Positions 1 to 11,208 of a stretch of 64,000 bases of DNA are shown here, one piece after another. The stretch covers positions 32,153-96,152 of the forward strand of contig JSZA02000003.1 of NCBI GenBank assembly GCA_000785145.2, in the 5' to 3' direction. Positions within the stretch are counted from its first letter, which is position 1, and the number at the start of each line of letters is the position of its first letter. Source of the DNA: Candidatus Thiomargarita nelsonii. GTDB lineage: Bacteria > Pseudomonadota > Gammaproteobacteria > Beggiatoales > Beggiatoaceae. Position numbers and translations under genes: made by a program. Under the pieces are notes generated by a model. The model saw only the letters and a program-made list of their open reading frames with translations, ran no database searches and was not told where the DNA came from.

Positions 1-202
1 TAAGAATAGCTTGTCGCTGTCCAGCATGAAAATTAAAAGCGCGATTATCACAAAAGTCCGTTTGAAACCACCATTTGAGTAATTTTGCTGTCGTTGGCGT
101 AACTTGTTCTAGGATGGGGGCTTTGCCGGTTTCGAGTCCCTCGCTGGCTTGGTTAGTGAGCTTGGTTAAATTTTTGGCGAGGATGAGATTGTTTATGTTC
201 AT
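1..202 (-). CDS. res: Type III restriction enzyme Res subunit, N-terminal fragment (cut by window edge)
   Basis: Only the first 67 codons lie in the window; the gene runs off the left edge. The start is the ATG at 202-200. The peptide ends in FNFHAGQRQAIL, which resembles the Q-motif region that precedes Walker A in the DEAD/DEAH translocase domain of type III Res subunits. Position supports this: it follows the type III mod gene on the same strand, 146 bp downstream of its stop. That gap is filled by two hairpin repeats, so the two genes may not be tightly coupled. A generic DEAD-box helicase is the alternative. Function is inferred mainly from context and the short motif. Confidence 0.65.
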   Translation of the reverse strand, partial: MNINNLILAKNLTKLTNQASEGLETGKAPILEQVTPTTAKLLKWWFQTDFCDNRAFNFHAGQRQAIL

Positions 203-216
203 AAAATTGATTAATT

Positions 217-317
217 GTTTCGGGAATTTCGCTACGCGGATTTCCCGAAACTAACATTTTGCTTTAAAATTGATTGAGATTATGAAGTTTCGGGAAATCG
301 TACCTCATTCCCGAAAC
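217..317. repeat. Two GTTTCGGGA hairpin repeats
   Basis: Two inverted repeats, 217-251 and 287-317, each start with GTTTCGGGA and end with TCCCGAAAC. They fill the gap between mod and res. The same family occurs at 27432-27466, 50277-50301 and 50346-50380. This is a dispersed hairpin family; a terminator role is possible but there is no clear T-run. Confidence 0.75.
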
Positions 318-348
318 AACAAACAAATTCTGCTGTCATGTTTGTGAG

Positions 349-2382
349 TTATTCGACTTCCACCATGACTTCAGATTCAAATCCAAAGACATCCACCGCC
401 CGCACCGCGACTTGACGTTTACCCTTTTTGTGCGGTAAGTCGAGCAAATAGGCACATCTAGTAACGGAAAATTGCCCCTCTGCATTTTCGGTATTACCCC
501 GATAATCTTGCCAGACGGAACGAAAGACTTCACCGTCAAAGTCTGGATCGACGCTCCAATATTCGATTAAGTGTAATGGCTCGTTATCAATGACTGCCTG
601 TAATTTTTTGCGGTTGGCAGGATCAAGATTCAGTGCATCAGGCGAAAGCAAAATATAATTTTCTAAGATAATGGTGAGCGTTTCCATCTCTTTAGTTAGC
701 ACACGCTGCACGGGTTTAATGGTGAGATATTGCAATGAGGAAAAACGGACTTCCTCCGCCGTTAATTTTTTGCCTTTTTTCTTGAGGCGATCTAATAAAT
801 CGGGTGGGATGACTAACACTTCCAAACGTTCATCATTTAATCCTGCAATATCAAACCCAATAGATGTAGTGAAATTCCACCCTAACACGACGACTTTATC
901 CCACCCGCCTAATAATGTATCCCGTTGTTGAATGGCTTTTTTAAGCGTGGCAAGCCCAGTGAGTTTATTGGGTGAATCGCACAATACCAAGGTTTTGGTG
1001 TGAGGCTTATGCCCTAAATTGCGATTGGGGTTATCTTCCGGCGGTAAGGGCAGTGCGCCATATAGCCCTAATACGATATTGGCTAAATCTCCAATCCGAT
1101 AACTGCGCCCCAGCGTGGATTTCATTTGCTCCACTTGATAGTCGCCGATGGCTTGATAGAGAAAGGGCTTGGCATCTTGATCAATCAGGCGTTTACGCAT
1201 AATCATGCAAGCGGGTTTACCGATGTCGGTGACTATCCAACGGCGGTTGAGTTTTTCTGCGACAGCAGCGGTGGTGCCTGAGCCTGCAAAACAATCGAAG
1301 ACTAAATCGCCTTCGTTGGATGAGGCTTTGATGATGCGTTCTAAAAGGGCTTCAGGTTTTTGAGTATCATACCCTAACCTCTCAATAGATGAAGTTGTTA
1401 ATGCCCTAATATTCCAAACATCATCTACTGTTCTACCTTCAACAAGAACATCTTTTAGATAACGTTTAACAGTATTTCTTCCATCAGCCCAAACAAATTC
1501 ACCGTTATCATCTTTTTTTATACTTTGTTTTCTTGTGGCAATATACGTTGAAAGTAACTTTTTTAAATATACTTTTTCTTTGCCCATAACCACAAAGCTT
1601 CCAAGATCATCTATGTCAACTTTTAATTGGCTCAGTTCATTTACCGTTATGTTATCAACCCAAGACTCAGATACTTTGCTATACGTCCACAGCTCATTTG
1701 ACTTAGAATAGAAAAGAATTGAGTCATGTTTTCTACTGAACTGTTTATTATCTGCACGTCTCCACCCACTATAACTCCAAACAATTTCGTTTCTAAAACA
1801 ACCTTTACCCAAAACCTCATCTAACACAATCTTGACATAATGCCCCACATGCCAATCTAAATGCACATAAATCGATCCCGTCTCCGCCAACAATTCCCGC
1901 ATTAACACCAAACGCGGCGTAATCATTGCCAGATAAGAAGCCGTGCCATCCACCCATGTATCAGAATAAGCAAACTGCTCAATCACCGTTGGTTTATGTT
2001 CCAATTGGGTACCCGGCAGCGTCACTTTAGTCCGATAATCCGCTTTAGAATCATACGGTGGATCAATATAAATCAGATCAACTTTACCGCGCAGACTTGG
2101 TGTCTCCTCATCCCCAGCAATCAGAGCCGCCATTGCCAACAGATTATCCCCATAAATAAGGCGATTCATCGAAGACGGCTGATAGACATCAATATTACGT
2201 TTTTGGGTTTGCTTAAACAAGTCGAGCCAATTAGAATCCCTTGACGGAAAAACTAACTCCCGCGTTTGTAAACAGATGCGATGCTGCCCCGTCAAATCAT
2301 CCAAAATCTGTTCAGCCTGACGCTTACCCGCCGCGACAATTGACGGGAGTTGTTCTAAAAGGCTTTTGGTTTTTTCAGTCAT
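349..2382 (-). CDS. mod: Type III DNA adenine methyltransferase (Mod)
   Basis: 677 aa, site-specific adenine-N6 methyltransferase and specificity subunit of a type III restriction-modification system. The catalytic DPPY motif is at residues 107-110 and the AdoMet-binding FAGSGT motif at 365-370. This DPPY-before-FxGxG order is that of the beta class, which includes type III Mod proteins. The segment between the motifs is probably the target recognition domain. Length fits the family. The start ATG overlaps the stop of the upstream STAND NTPase gene by ATGA (2382-2379), so the two are probably translationally coupled. res lies downstream on the same strand. Confidence 0.9.
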   Translation of the reverse strand: MTEKTKSLLEQLPSIVAAGKRQAEQILDDLTGQHRICLQTRELVFPSRDSNWLDLFKQTQKRNIDVYQPSSMNRLIYGDNLLAMAALIAGDEETPSLRGKVDLIYIDPPYDSKADYRTKVTLPGTQLEHKPTVIEQFAYSDTWVDGTASYLAMITPRLVLMRELLAETGSIYVHLDWHVGHYVKIVLDEVLGKGCFRNEIVWSYSGWRRADNKQFSRKHDSILFYSKSNELWTYSKVSESWVDNITVNELSQLKVDIDDLGSFVVMGKEKVYLKKLLSTYIATRKQSIKKDDNGEFVWADGRNTVKRYLKDVLVEGRTVDDVWNIRALTTSSIERLGYDTQKPEALLERIIKASSNEGDLVFDCFAGSGTTAAVAEKLNRRWIVTDIGKPACMIMRKRLIDQDAKPFLYQAIGDYQVEQMKSTLGRSYRIGDLANIVLGLYGALPLPPEDNPNRNLGHKPHTKTLVLCDSPNKLTGLATLKKAIQQRDTLLGGWDKVVVLGWNFTTSIGFDIAGLNDERLEVLVIPPDLLDRLKKKGKKLTAEEVRFSSLQYLTIKPVQRVLTKEMETLTIILENYILLSPDALNLDPANRKKLQAVIDNEPLHLIEYWSVDPDFDGEVFRSVWQDYRGNTENAEGQFSVTRCAYLLDLPHKKGKRQVAVRAVDVFGFESEVMVEVE

Positions 2383-5300
2383 TTAGTGTTTCCGATATTT
2401 TCGTGTGATAGTACATCAGCTACCCAGTAAAGATAAACAAACTCAGATTGTTCTACGACTAATACCAACTGTTGCATCCAATCTTTCAACTCTATCATAT
2501 TCATATTGATTTCCTTATCACCATTGGCAGGTATAATACTTTCTTGTATTTCCACTAGCACTTTCTTTGCCTGTAAAAGGTATAATCGTTGTTCTTGTTC
2601 CTCTATAGTTAGCGCACTGAAATAGTTTAGCATATCAGTCAAACGATCCAGTACATTTTGATATGCGCTACTCATATAACCACTTTGTTCTGTCACATAA
2701 TGTTGGAGCAATGCCATATCTTGCTCTTCTGGCAGTCTGTTGAAATCATTGATATGTGTTACAAAGCCAAACAATTTACCAACCGCTTGTCGAAACTGTT
2801 TTGCCAAATCTAACAAAGGCGTTTCCCATATACTTAAATTAAGCTCTTCCAATTGTTGGCTTGAAAGCGTTTTTGGCACATAGTGCCACCAATCTTTTTC
2901 CTCTGTGTAAACCGTGTTATCTAAACTTCTACCTTTAACCAAAGGTACAACAGCGATGTTTTGCCAGAAAAAATCGTAGGCATAGCATTTTGTTGTACCA
3001 TTTTCATTGGTTCCCATTCCAGTTTTAAGTGCTTTAATAACAGAATCACGGTGAATATGTAGTTCTATAGGGTTCTGTATATTATAGCTAATCCACAAAG
3101 TCGGTTGCCCATTCCAGTAAACGCATTCTGACATAATTTTTGCGTCGATACCTTCGTTAGAAAGTTTACGAAATTGTTTACGAATGCTTTTGCGTATTTG
3201 TTCTAATGTATTGGCTAATCTTTTTTTTGCGGATTGTTCAAGTTTTTTTACTACACGCTCTGGGTGATGAGCGAAATAAAACCATATATTCCAAGCCGTC
3301 AAAAAAACATCATTTTCACGTTTTTCTAGTTGATTGAGTTCTTTTATATCTAATAAATGAGAAAATTTTTGTCTAAATTCTCTCTGAAAATCGGGCAAGG
3401 CTTTTAATGCCTCTGCAAAATTAACGGTAGAAAGATGTCTGAAACGAGGATTAATATTGATGCCACCTTGTTCAGCCACCTTTTTTATCTGTTCCTTTTG
3501 ATCAGAAGTTTTTGCTCTACCAAGTCTAGCATTAAGAATAATAATTTGAAGGGCTTGTGTCAAAAAATTAGAGAGACTAGAAGTGAGAGTTCTAGTCATA
3601 GAAAGATATATTTTGTGTTGTTGCAAAGCCAATGCGTAATGTTTTTCTTCACTACTTTGAGGCTGATTATCTTCAGATTTTTGATCACTTTTCAGGTTTT
3701 CTTCTATAAATCCCCACTCATCTACAGCACATTTAGGAAACGAGGGATGAAGCTTTATTAACTCACGGCACTTCTCATACTCATTTGTATTAATATGCTT
3801 ATCAAAACTATTAATAAACGGTTTACTTTGAAAGTAGATGCTAAGTGCTTTTTGTAGCTCTTCTAACCTGTCTACAATTGATGTTCTAAGATGTAACATC
3901 GTTTGAACATATTTATCCCAAGTGTCTAGGCGTAAATCGTACCCGCCCAACCGCCTAAACGTGGCATTTAAATTCACTGCTTTTGTGGGAGGAAGTGATG
4001 CGGCTGGAATTCCAGTTTTTTCCGTATCATCATGGGGCAACTGCAAAATTTCAACTCTATGTCCATACCCTTGGCAACCGTATTTTTTTCGATCCGGCAA
4101 CAATTGACGCAAGAGATGAACTCTATGCACACCAGCCTCATGGAGTTTGTTATTATCTTTGTCAGTGTCTGATTCTGCTAATTGTGCAATGTCTAAAATA
4201 AAGTGTGCCCGAATGGTTTCTCCATCATCTTCTATAAAAACAGTTTGTGTGTCTTGCTTAAAACGTGTCAATAATGTGCTACGGTGTGCATTTAACCAAT
4301 TGTTAAACGATGTTTTCCAAGCAAATGACAGTGCAAAAACAACCTCTGCAAGATAATCCAATGGCAATGTTGGCAATGCTTTTTCTAAATCAGTTTTGCT
4401 CAACCACGATAAAAGCGGCGTGTCTAGGTGTAAATACCCTGCCCAAAAGTGTGTTTCTGCTATACCTGACCAATCAGAAAGAACATTGGGTGAATTAGGT
4501 TGCTTACAAAGTCCAATCATCCATTGGGTAGCATGTAGAAAAACGGTTTCTTTAGCGGTTTTACGCTCTCTAATATTATCAATATATTGCTTAAAATTTT
4601 CCTGTTGATACAAAAAATTATCACTACTGGCAACTGCATTAGTAATATCAACCCCAAACAACATCCACCAACCTTCACCGACACGGTTGTAAATTTCTTT
4701 AATAAGTGGCTTATTTTCATTAAGGTAGTTTCTCACACCTAACCACAACAAAGCTCGCAAAACCCCGCCCAATCCTGTCCAACTGACAAGTTGATGTTTT
4801 GATAACGTTTCCAACAATTGAGGCGTTGTCTCAATACGCCTAGAAAAAGCATGTAACAGAAAAATTTCTAAGTCTTCTTCAGGCATTAATGGTAATGCTG
4901 CACTAGCCATTCTATCCCACGGTGATAAAATAGAATCCGTTAACAGTTCAACAAGTATGGTGGAACGTACTGGATGTAAACCTTCGACATAACGCTCATC
5001 TTGGCTATACCTGAGTAAAAATTCTCGCTCAAACAGTTCAATCGTCTGCTCTGGCATGGCTAAGTTCAGGTATTCCACTAATTTGATTAGATCAATACGC
5101 GCACCATACGCCGAAGCAACAGAGACTAAACGAAGTAATTGAAATTCCTCTTTATATAATTTCTTTTCACGGACTTCATTTTTTAATTTTTTGACTTGTT
5201 CCGTTAATCTTGTGCGTAACAATTTGTTCTTAGTAACAAAATAAACAAATTCCAGTAAAGGTGGTACTTCAGAAACAAAACATTGCCAAGCGTCTTCAAA

Positions 5301-6533
5301 AGACAGAAAAAAATGACTCCCACTCTGGGGAATGTGAGGATAGAGTTCACGCGCTTCTGATTCATCTAATGCCAATTCAATCGTTTTAAATTGAATTTCA
5401 GCCCCCGATAAACTGGCACGTCGCCAATCTTCTTCACGCACTGTAATGAGCAAATGTAAATTCTTATGGGGCGCAATTTCTCTGACGAGATCAAGCCAAT
5501 GAGTTTCGCGTGGTAAAACATCCAAATAAATCAGCATGGGGGCATTAACGACATTGACATGTTCTATCAATGCCCTAGCGATACTTAAACTATGTTGCCT
5601 ATTCTCCACTAAGCGTATCGCAAACTGCCATTTTTCAGGGAAGAAATTATGGGCATAACGATAAGCTAAAGTACTTTTACCTTGCCCCGATGCACCGTGA
5701 ATCACTACCACGTTTGCGCTGTGGAAATGCTCATCTATTTCCTGAAGTTTATTAGGACGTATTACGTCAACACCAGCAAGGATATGCTCATAACGTGCAG
5801 CAATACCTTCATAAAATTCTTCTTTAAGCTTTCGTTCAGACCAATTATCAGCGGTATCTCCTATCGGAACAATAGAAGTAAACCATTCCCGATGATGTGA
5901 AGTGCGCTCCGCAAGATAACGTCCAACACTATTAATCTTAGTGATTAGTGAATTATTGGTGATTTTTTCACGGTTTTCAGATGCCCTAAAAATCCAATAG
6001 ATTAAAAGTTCTAGGGCATGTTTAGGATCACCACCCGTTGGATATTTTTCCAAAATGATAGTTATGTATGGTTTCAAACAATTTTTATCAATTTGTTCAA
6101 GCGTTACTTTATGAAAAAGAGTTTCAGCATCAATTTTAGAAATGCCATGTTTGATAAGCTTATTAATTATGGATTGTCGTTCTTTACCATCATCATTCCA
6201 AGCTTTTTGCATTTCTGGACCGATAGAACCTAAACTAACTAACCTTGTGCAAGCATCAGGGTAATCTTTGACACGTTCTACAGCACGACGAAAAAAAGAT
6301 TCTTTGGTTTTTTCTTTTTTAGATAAATCAGAAAAACTCAATCTTTCACTTGTTTTGACTTGAATAGCTTCTATCAATTTTCCGTATTTATCAAAAATGG
6401 CTAAATCTTCATTACCCTCTGGCTGAAAACTAAGCTGTTTTGAAGAATCCGTTGAAAGGATTTTGTGAATAGTATAAATAAATTGCCACCGAAAACCTCG
6501 GTAGGCAGATTCAGCGCCTGATGTTGTATTCAT
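2379..6533 (-). CDS. Large nuclease-STAND NTPase, Avs-like defence protein
   Basis: 1384 aa. The N-terminus resembles the DUF4297/Cap4-type dsDNA nuclease fold: an early GFRWQF segment, then ED at 42-43 and a QVK motif at 58-60, as in PD-(D/E)xK enzymes with QxK. A STAND-type NTPase follows, with Walker [10 protein letters not shown] at 280-288, a Walker B-like LIYLD near 335, and LLITVRE shortly after. The long helical C-terminus has no motif I recognise and would be the sensor part. This effector-NTPase-sensor layout is that of Avs (antiviral STAND) proteins. It sits between a Septu-like pair and type III mod, and overlaps mod by 4 nt. The Avs assignment is by architecture; no subfamily is claimed. 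Confidence 0.7.
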   Translation of the reverse strand: MNTTSGAESAYRGFRWQFIYTIHKILSTDSSKQLSFQPEGNEDLAIFDKYGKLIEAIQVKTSERLSFSDLSKKEKTKESFFRRAVERVKDYPDACTRLVSLGSIGPEMQKAWNDDGKERQSIINKLIKHGISKIDAETLFHKVTLEQIDKNCLKPYITIILEKYPTGGDPKHALELLIYWIFRASENREKITNNSLITKINSVGRYLAERTSHHREWFTSIVPIGDTADNWSERKLKEEFYEGIAARYEHILAGVDVIRPNKLQEIDEHFHSANVVVIHGASGQGKSTLAYRYAHNFFPEKWQFAIRLVENRQHSLSIARALIEHVNVVNAPMLIYLDVLPRETHWLDLVREIAPHKNLHLLITVREEDWRRASLSGAEIQFKTIELALDESEARELYPHIPQSGSHFFLSFEDAWQCFVSEVPPLLEFVYFVTKNKLLRTRLTEQVKKLKNEVREKKLYKEEFQLLRLVSVASAYGARIDLIKLVEYLNLAMPEQTIELFEREFLLRYSQDERYVEGLHPVRSTILVELLTDSILSPWDRMASAALPLMPEEDLEIFLLHAFSRRIETTPQLLETLSKHQLVSWTGLGGVLRALLWLGVRNYLNENKPLIKEIYNRVGEGWWMLFGVDITNAVASSDNFLYQQENFKQYIDNIRERKTAKETVFLHATQWMIGLCKQPNSPNVLSDWSGIAETHFWAGYLHLDTPLLSWLSKTDLEKALPTLPLDYLAEVVFALSFAWKTSFNNWLNAHRSTLLTRFKQDTQTVFIEDDGETIRAHFILDIAQLAESDTDKDNNKLHEAGVHRVHLLRQLLPDRKKYGCQGYGHRVEILQLPHDDTEKTGIPAASLPPTKAVNLNATFRRLGGYDLRLDTWDKYVQTMLHLRTSIVDRLEELQKALSIYFQSKPFINSFDKHINTNEYEKCRELIKLHPSFPKCAVDEWGFIEENLKSDQKSEDNQPQSSEEKHYALALQQHKIYLSMTRTLTSSLSNFLTQALQIIILNARLGRAKTSDQKEQIKKVAEQGGININPRFRHLSTVNFAEALKALPDFQREFRQKFSHLLDIKELNQLEKRENDVFLTAWNIWFYFAHHPERVVKKLEQSAKKRLANTLEQIRKSIRKQFRKLSNEGIDAKIMSECVYWNGQPTLWISYNIQNPIELHIHRDSVIKALKTGMGTNENGTTKCYAYDFFWQNIAVVPLVKGRSLDNTVYTEEKDWWHYVPKTLSSQQLEELNLSIWETPLLDLAKQFRQAVGKLFGFVTHINDFNRLPEEQDMALLQHYVTEQSGYMSSAYQNVLDRLTDMLNYFSALTIEEQEQRLYLLQAKKVLVEIQESIIPANGDKEINMNMIELKDWMQQLVLVVEQSEFVYLYWVADVLSHENIGNTK

Positions 6534-6602
6534 TGTTTTTAACCAAAATATGCTTATCGTTTATTTCTGGCACACCCGACACGAGCAATAAACCATTATT
6601 AA

Positions 6603-7451
6603 TCAGTTCGGTTTTACAATTCCCTTCTGCTCAAGAAATACCTCAGCCCTTGAACCGAAAAATGCGCTAATTGTCGTGAAAAAAGCTGGGAGGCTGCCAT
6701 CTGGTTTAACAGCGAGATATTGTGCGGTCATTTGATTGAGTGCTGCATCAATCTGTGTGAAAGTGGTATTTTCAAGATTTGCGCGTAGCTTCCTGTAATC
6801 AGCATCAAGCTTTTTTAAAATACGCTTTCGCACTTGGCATAAACGTTTACAGTTAAGATTTAACTCTTTTATCGTCACTTTCGCCTTTTCGGGATCAATC
6901 CCTGCTTGATGACAAGCATTCTCATCAACACTTATCACACCATTGAGAATTGAGACTGAAAATAAAGGAGGTGAAATCGGTAATTCGCTTGGTTTAAGGA
7001 TTTGTTCATCTAAGATTTTATCTTCTTTTGTGCCACCACAACTGAGATTTTTTTTGATGGGTGGCAAGCAACGGGCGCTATCTTTGTAGCCCTCACGCGC
7101 TTTTTCACCAAAGCGATTAGTTTCAGAACCGCCCTTACAAGCCGCAAACAGATTAGTGATTTCAAACATCCAATCGCTTTGATGAGGAATATCCGATTTG
7201 GGGTGAAAGTGTTCTATTTCGCGGTCATAGATAGCTTGCTCTTCAACCATTTTAACAAGATTTATCTCACAATAAGCACATAGTCCATGTTGAATGTGAG
7301 TCAGCTTATTAATCAGTTCACGAAAAGTCTCGCCGCCGTTATCATTTCTAAATGCCTCCCAATCGCTTATATGGCGGCTTGTCTGGGGAAAATCTTGTAA
7401 AAAACGCTGTAAACTCGTTGGCGCCACATTCAATTGTTTTACCTTTTTCAT
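6603..7451 (-). CDS. ptuB: HNH endonuclease, PtuB-like (Septu)
   Basis: 282 aa. It carries the CAYCE motif followed by an IEHFHPKS segment and NLFAACKGG, the HNH pattern of the PtuB/TIGR02646 family. It is encoded directly after an AAA ATPase gene, overlapping it by 4 nt (7448-7451), which is the usual ptuA-ptuB arrangement. PtuB is the nuclease effector of Septu anti-phage systems and also occurs as a module with some retrons; no reverse transcriptase is adjacent here. The STAND NTPase gene follows after about 70 bp on the same strand, suggesting one defence transcript. Confidence 0.8.
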   Translation of the reverse strand: MKKVKQLNVAPTSLQRFLQDFPQTSRHISDWEAFRNDNGGETFRELINKLTHIQHGLCAYCEINLVKMVEEQAIYDREIEHFHPKSDIPHQSDWMFEITNLFAACKGGSETNRFGEKAREGYKDSARCLPPIKKNLSCGGTKEDKILDEQILKPSELPISPPLFSVSILNGVISVDENACHQAGIDPEKAKVTIKELNLNCKRLCQVRKRILKKLDADYRKLRANLENTTFTQIDAALNQMTAQYLAVKPDGSLPAFFTTISAFFGSRAEVFLEQKGIVKPN

Positions 7452-8775
7452 GCCTCGCGCCGCCGCTCAATTTCCATATCCGCTGTTATTAAATCTGGGT
7501 CATCAATAGACAGTTCATTAAGCCTTGAACGTATTTTTAAAGCATCCTCGCTCTCACCTTTATTGCGTTCAATAAGGTGATAATATTGTTCAAGCAGCCG
7601 AGTAAATTCATTCACGTCTGCCGGTGGACGTTCATCTACCTCCATGATTTCACTTAATAAACGCCCACTTTCAGCACCATAAGAAGAAGTCACCTGTTCT
7701 GCAATCACTTCTTTTTCATGTTCTAACAAAATAATATGCTCTGGCTTGATCGTTGTGAGTACCTGCGGACTATGTGTCGTCACGATAAATTGTGTGTTGG
7801 GAAATATTGCCATGAGATCAATCAACAGACGCTGTTGCCACTTAGGATGTAAATGCAAGTCAACTTCATCAATCAAAACAATTGCTTCTGATTCAAGGGC
7901 ATTTTTTTTGCGCTGGGGATTGGCTTGCAACATGCGTCTCGCTAAGTTCATAACTAAAGCTAACATCATGCGATAACCATCACTTAATTGATCAAGTGAC
8001 AAAATTTCCTCCCCTCCTTCATTTTGAAATGTTATCAAAAAGCGGATTGAGAAATTCACCGGCTCCATCTCGGTGTGCAAATGAGAACAATTGGGAAGGA
8101 GCCGACGAAGTGCTTGACGAATCGTTTCTAGTACAGCAGAACGATAAGATGGTTGGCGTTCTTTTGCTCTACGTTCCAAGTCCTCTTGCAAAGCAAACCA
8201 ATCTATCATCGCTATCGCTTCAGAACGCAGATTATTGGTCAGTGCATTTTCTAAGGCTTTAAAGCGATTAAATGATTTTTTAAGGTGGCGTTGTTGAGAA
8301 ACCGACACCCACGAGCGCGGCGCACGCCCGGTATCATAGTAGGCTATGATGGGCAAATCTGAGGGTTTTCCATCCTGAACGTCATTTATAATTTTATCTA
8401 AAAAGTCATGCAATTGACCAAGCTTATTATCAGGCGGGATTTCTTCTTTAGTCCTTTTAGTTTGGTCACGTTTTTTAGTTCTATCCCAACTCACCCCTTC
8501 CAAACTTTCAAGCGTGATCCGCGTATAAGGTGCTTGCCTGCCATCCAAGCATTGCAGATCATTTGAGCGAAAGTCTATTCCACTGATTTCTGGTAAACGT
8601 GTCAGCACGGCGCCTAATCCCACCGCAATGGCATCAAGAATGGTCGTTTTACCCGCCGCGTTGTCGCCGACTAGGACGGTTAAGTGTGGATCAAGTGGTA
8701 ATTCTAATTTCTTAACGGCACGAAACGAAGTAACGGAACGTTCAAATTTTCAATTGTGATATGACTTAGTTTCAT
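7448..8775 (-). CDS. ptuA: AAA ATPase, PtuA-like (Septu), frameshifted near the N-terminus
   Basis: SMC/RecF-like ATPase. The natural start is probably the ATG at 8775 (MKLSHITIEN). A one-base deletion near 8747 breaks the frame; the rest is continuous in the next frame and includes Walker A GDNAAGKTT (about 8650-8680). The ABC-type signature region LSDGYRMM, Walker B IVLIDEVDLHLHP and the H-loop-like TTHSPQVL lie further on. About 440 aa if the frameshift is ignored. It pairs with the HNH gene as PtuA does with PtuB. The frameshift is either a real lesion, which would inactivate the system, or a sequencing or assembly error. An internal start would lose Walker A. Confidence 0.75.
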
Positions 8776-8884
8776 GGTTTTTATAAAATTGTTTATCTGT
8801 TTCATCCATTGATAAATCTGGCCGGATTATATCACTTTCATCATAGCCCAAGCCTTTTAAAATATTTTCTAATACGCAATAATT

Positions 8885-9109
8885 TTAAAGGATTTTGGAG
8901 TCCAAAGCTTTAGCTGCCGCTTCTTTGACACACTCATATTCATGCAGAGTCTCAAGTAACGAGCCGGCTAATGGAATGGGAATCTCAACATAAATATAGG
9001 CGGTGAAAAATTTTTCGGGCAGCAAATCTAAGGCGCCCCTCTCCCAACCGACCAAATTTTCTATTCGCTGTGCCATGCTATTGCCAATGGGGGCTTTGCC
9101 ATTGAGCAT
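8885..9109 (-). pseudogene. XRE-type regulator fragment
   Basis: 74 codons. The segment KAPIGNSMAQRIENLVGW resembles the second half of an XRE helix-turn-helix domain. The first half of the domain is missing and the C-terminal codons run into a repeat-like TCCAAAGCTTTAGCT sequence. This is a remnant; what it once regulated is unknown. Confidence 0.4.
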
Positions 9110-9222
9110 AATATAAATATCACTTTAACCTTTGACATAAGGTGTTCATCCTGCTGTGATCACAAGTCAAAAAAACGTCGATCTAAGAGTGACAGTTAAT
9201 TTTACTCTGACCCCAATTATTA

Positions 9223-9290
9223 GTGATATATGGGGGGGTTGGGGGAGTTGTTGGTGCGTGTTTGTGGGTTGAAAAAAAGTGCTTAGAACT
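9223..9290 (+). repeat. G-rich repeat, third copy (partial)
   Basis: Starts ATATATGGGGGGG and carries several G-runs followed by GTTGTTGGTGCG. It matches the G-rich element present as an inverted pair at 62346-62560 and 62745-62950. G-quadruplex formation on this strand is possible but not tested. Confidence 0.6.
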
Positions 9291-9462
9291 CGCGGCAATC
9301 TGGGGTTTTGATAAAAAACTGATTGTGCCAACTTCCGTCGATAATTTCAGATTCAAAGATTTTAGACAAAAAGATTGCTCTATGAGCCACAAAAAAGCAG
9401 AAAGTGTTTTGAAAACAATATTTTGGAATATCAGAGAAGGATTAACTGACATGAAAGAATAA
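9291..9462 (+). pseudogene. C-terminal fragment of an RfbD-like sugar-nucleotide SDR
   Basis: The end of the reading frame (LELAAIWGFDKKLIVPTS, then KAESVLKT and a final EGLTDMKE) resembles the C-terminus of dTDP-4-dehydrorhamnose reductase-like proteins. The N-terminus is missing and the frame is fused to the G-rich repeat upstream. Non-functional remnant; assignment from pattern memory only. Confidence 0.4.
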
Positions 9463-9471
9463 TATGATGCT

Positions 9472-9505
9472 GGACGGGGTTTGCAACCCCGTCCTTACGT
9501 TTTTT
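9472..9505. terminator. GC-rich hairpin followed by T-run
   Basis: GGACGGGG / CCCCGTCC stem at 9472-9494, then TTACGTTTTTT. It looks like an intrinsic terminator for the plus strand, although the hairpin may also be a dispersed repeat. Confidence 0.45.
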
Positions 9506-9578
9506 ATGTGTACCTACTTAACATGAAAATTCGTAGAGATAATCCTGTTTTAGCCATTTTAACCTGTGGAGTGAAGAA

Positions 9579-9836
9579 TTACATTTCAAAACTCAAATCT
9601 TGTAACGGTGGCAAGTCTTTTACTGCCGCTTTAAATTCTTCAGTTTCATTGAAATAATCACCCAAAGTCAACAGATGAATTTTAAATTTGTTAATGTCAT
9701 GAAATTCTTGTAATCTGTCTTTAAATCCATCAGAATAACCAATTCCATCCAAAATAATAACAATTTCATATTTATGGCGGGTTATGATTCCATATAAAGA
9801 GTCAGCAAATGAAGCATCTATAACTTTTTTTAATAA
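9579..9836 (-). pseudogene. Truncated paralogue of the 9838-10617 gene
   Basis: An open frame without a start encodes a C-terminal segment ending with FKIHLLTLGDYFNETEEF and then AAVKDLPPLQDL. The neighbour at 9838-10617 ends with the very similar LKLHLLTAEDFANNTTLF and AVNDVPKLAEL. This suggests a partial tandem duplication with loss of the 5' part of this copy. Confidence 0.5.
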
Positions 9837-9837
9837 A

Positions 9838-10617
9838 CTATTGAATTCCCCTTAATTCAGCTAATTTTGGTACATCATTCACTGCTTTCTGAAAAAGAGT
9901 GGTATTATTTGCAAAATCTTCTGCGGTTAATAAATGTAGTTTTAACTTCTTATCAAGTTTTTGCCGCAATTGCTCTTCAAATACCTTGGTATATTTAGTT
10001 GCCAAAATTATAGCTATTTTAGCTTGTTGGATTTTATTACCCAAAGAAACGGTAAGCTGTTTATCTAAAGGTTTTTTTCTCAAATTAGCATAAAAAAATA
10101 CGGTGTTCCCATTAATAGAACCAATACTATCAATACTACCACTGTGATGACTATTTTTTACCTCTAACCCGAGTTGCTTAATACAATTCTTGCCAAAATT
10201 GCTGTCAAAAGATTGTTTAGGTATATCTTGTGTAACGATTGGTTGTGAGTTATCCATCAATTTTTCATAAAATAACTGAATTCCAGTAATAGCACATTCC
10301 AACCAATATTTTTCCATCCCTGCTTGTTTTAATTCAAACCAAGTTTCAGGGGTGATTTCTAACTTCATTGAATCGGTACTTTTGCCTTGAGTAGTCGGAA
10401 ATTCTTTCAGTTGATTTACTGGTGTAGATACTATATTGTTAGCATAATAAACAGCATATTTAATTGCCGAATTAATAGCAACAGCATAAGCTAATCCCAA
10501 AGCATTAGTAATTTTCTTGATTTGCTCTACTTGAGATCGAGTGAATTTAATAACAACTTTTTGTTCCTGTGTTTGTTCCTTTGTCTCTGCGACAACTTGT
10601 TCAGCGTAATTAGCCAT
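9838..10617 (-). CDS. Hypothetical protein with paralogous remnant downstream
   Basis: 259 aa. I do not recognise the family. A charged N-terminus (KEQTQEQKVVIKFTRSQ) is followed by a middle region and a C-terminal half resembling a small alpha/beta fold (KIAIILATKYTKVF). No membrane segment or catalytic motif is obvious. The C-terminal third is repeated in the fragment just downstream. The start ATG at 10617 follows closely after the end of another fragment on the same strand. Confidence 0.55.
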   Translation of the reverse strand: MANYAEQVVAETKEQTQEQKVVIKFTRSQVEQIKKITNALGLAYAVAINSAIKYAVYYANNIVSTPVNQLKEFPTTQGKSTDSMKLEITPETWFELKQAGMEKYWLECAITGIQLFYEKLMDNSQPIVTQDIPKQSFDSNFGKNCIKQLGLEVKNSHHSGSIDSIGSINGNTVFFYANLRKKPLDKQLTVSLGNKIQQAKIAIILATKYTKVFEEQLRQKLDKKLKLHLLTAEDFANNTTLFQKAVNDVPKLAELRGIQ

Positions 10618-10624
10618 ATTTGTA

Positions 10625-10822
10625 CTACCCTATATATTCATCTACAAGTGAAGTGAAATAATCTTTTATATCAGAAAATTCATCATATTCCCACAAATAT
10701 TTTCTATCCTCATAAACTGCTTGCGACATTTCAGCTTGAACTTCTTTCATTGCTGGGGCAACATGACAATTTTGAGGTTTTTCCTCAATGGTTTGCAAAC
10801 GTTCTAAAACAATATACGTCTA
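10625..10822 (-). pseudogene. Fragment of a hypothetical gene
   Basis: An open frame encodes LQTIEEKPQNCHVAPAMKEV and continues to a normal-looking end DEYIG. No good start precedes it; the first ATG (10750) would give only 42 aa. The upstream side runs into repeats. It may belong with the 9838-10617 gene as an old operon. Confidence 0.35.
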
Positions 10823-10958
10823 CATTTCAACATTGTGGACTAGGGAGAATCAGCCCTTTATCCCCTCGCCAAGATTTCTCCTAACGTCGAAAGGGTAACA
10901 TTTTGGTTCTGTCTCTTCCTCTTTTTTTAACCAAAAGCGAGCGTAGCCTGGGTAAAAT

Positions 10959-11037
10959 GTAGGGTGCGTACTCCGCACAAATAAAGTCACGTATAATTGA
11001 TCTATACCGACAAAAAGGTGCGTAGGACGCACCCTAC
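10959..11037. repeat. MITE-like inverted repeat (GTAGGGTGCG family)
   Basis: Ends GTAGGGTGCGTA and CGCACCCTAC form inverted arms round a short AT-rich centre. Related copies lie at 53613-53726 and 56169-56285, with a half copy near 55041-55100. The rest of 10823-11208 shows no gene I can support. Confidence 0.7.
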
Positions 11038-11208
11038 ACTTGCTGTGCTAGTTTTGACATGTTTAAAAATTATGAACATCGAGGGGAAGTGTTTGAGGCA
11101 GCGGTGAGGCAATTAAACTAACATCCACTCGACGCGGAGCGTCAATGCCATTAAGTATCGAGGGCAATTCCTTGTGGTTTTCTCGTTCCCACGCGGAACG
11201 AGAAAAAA

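Noticed and set aside
6603..8775. Retron with PtuAB effector
   Set aside because: No reverse transcriptase or msr-msd-like sequence beside the pair.
10850..11032. 60-aa ORF on the minus strand
   Set aside because: Translated from MITE-like repeats; the same peptide style occurs at other repeat copies.
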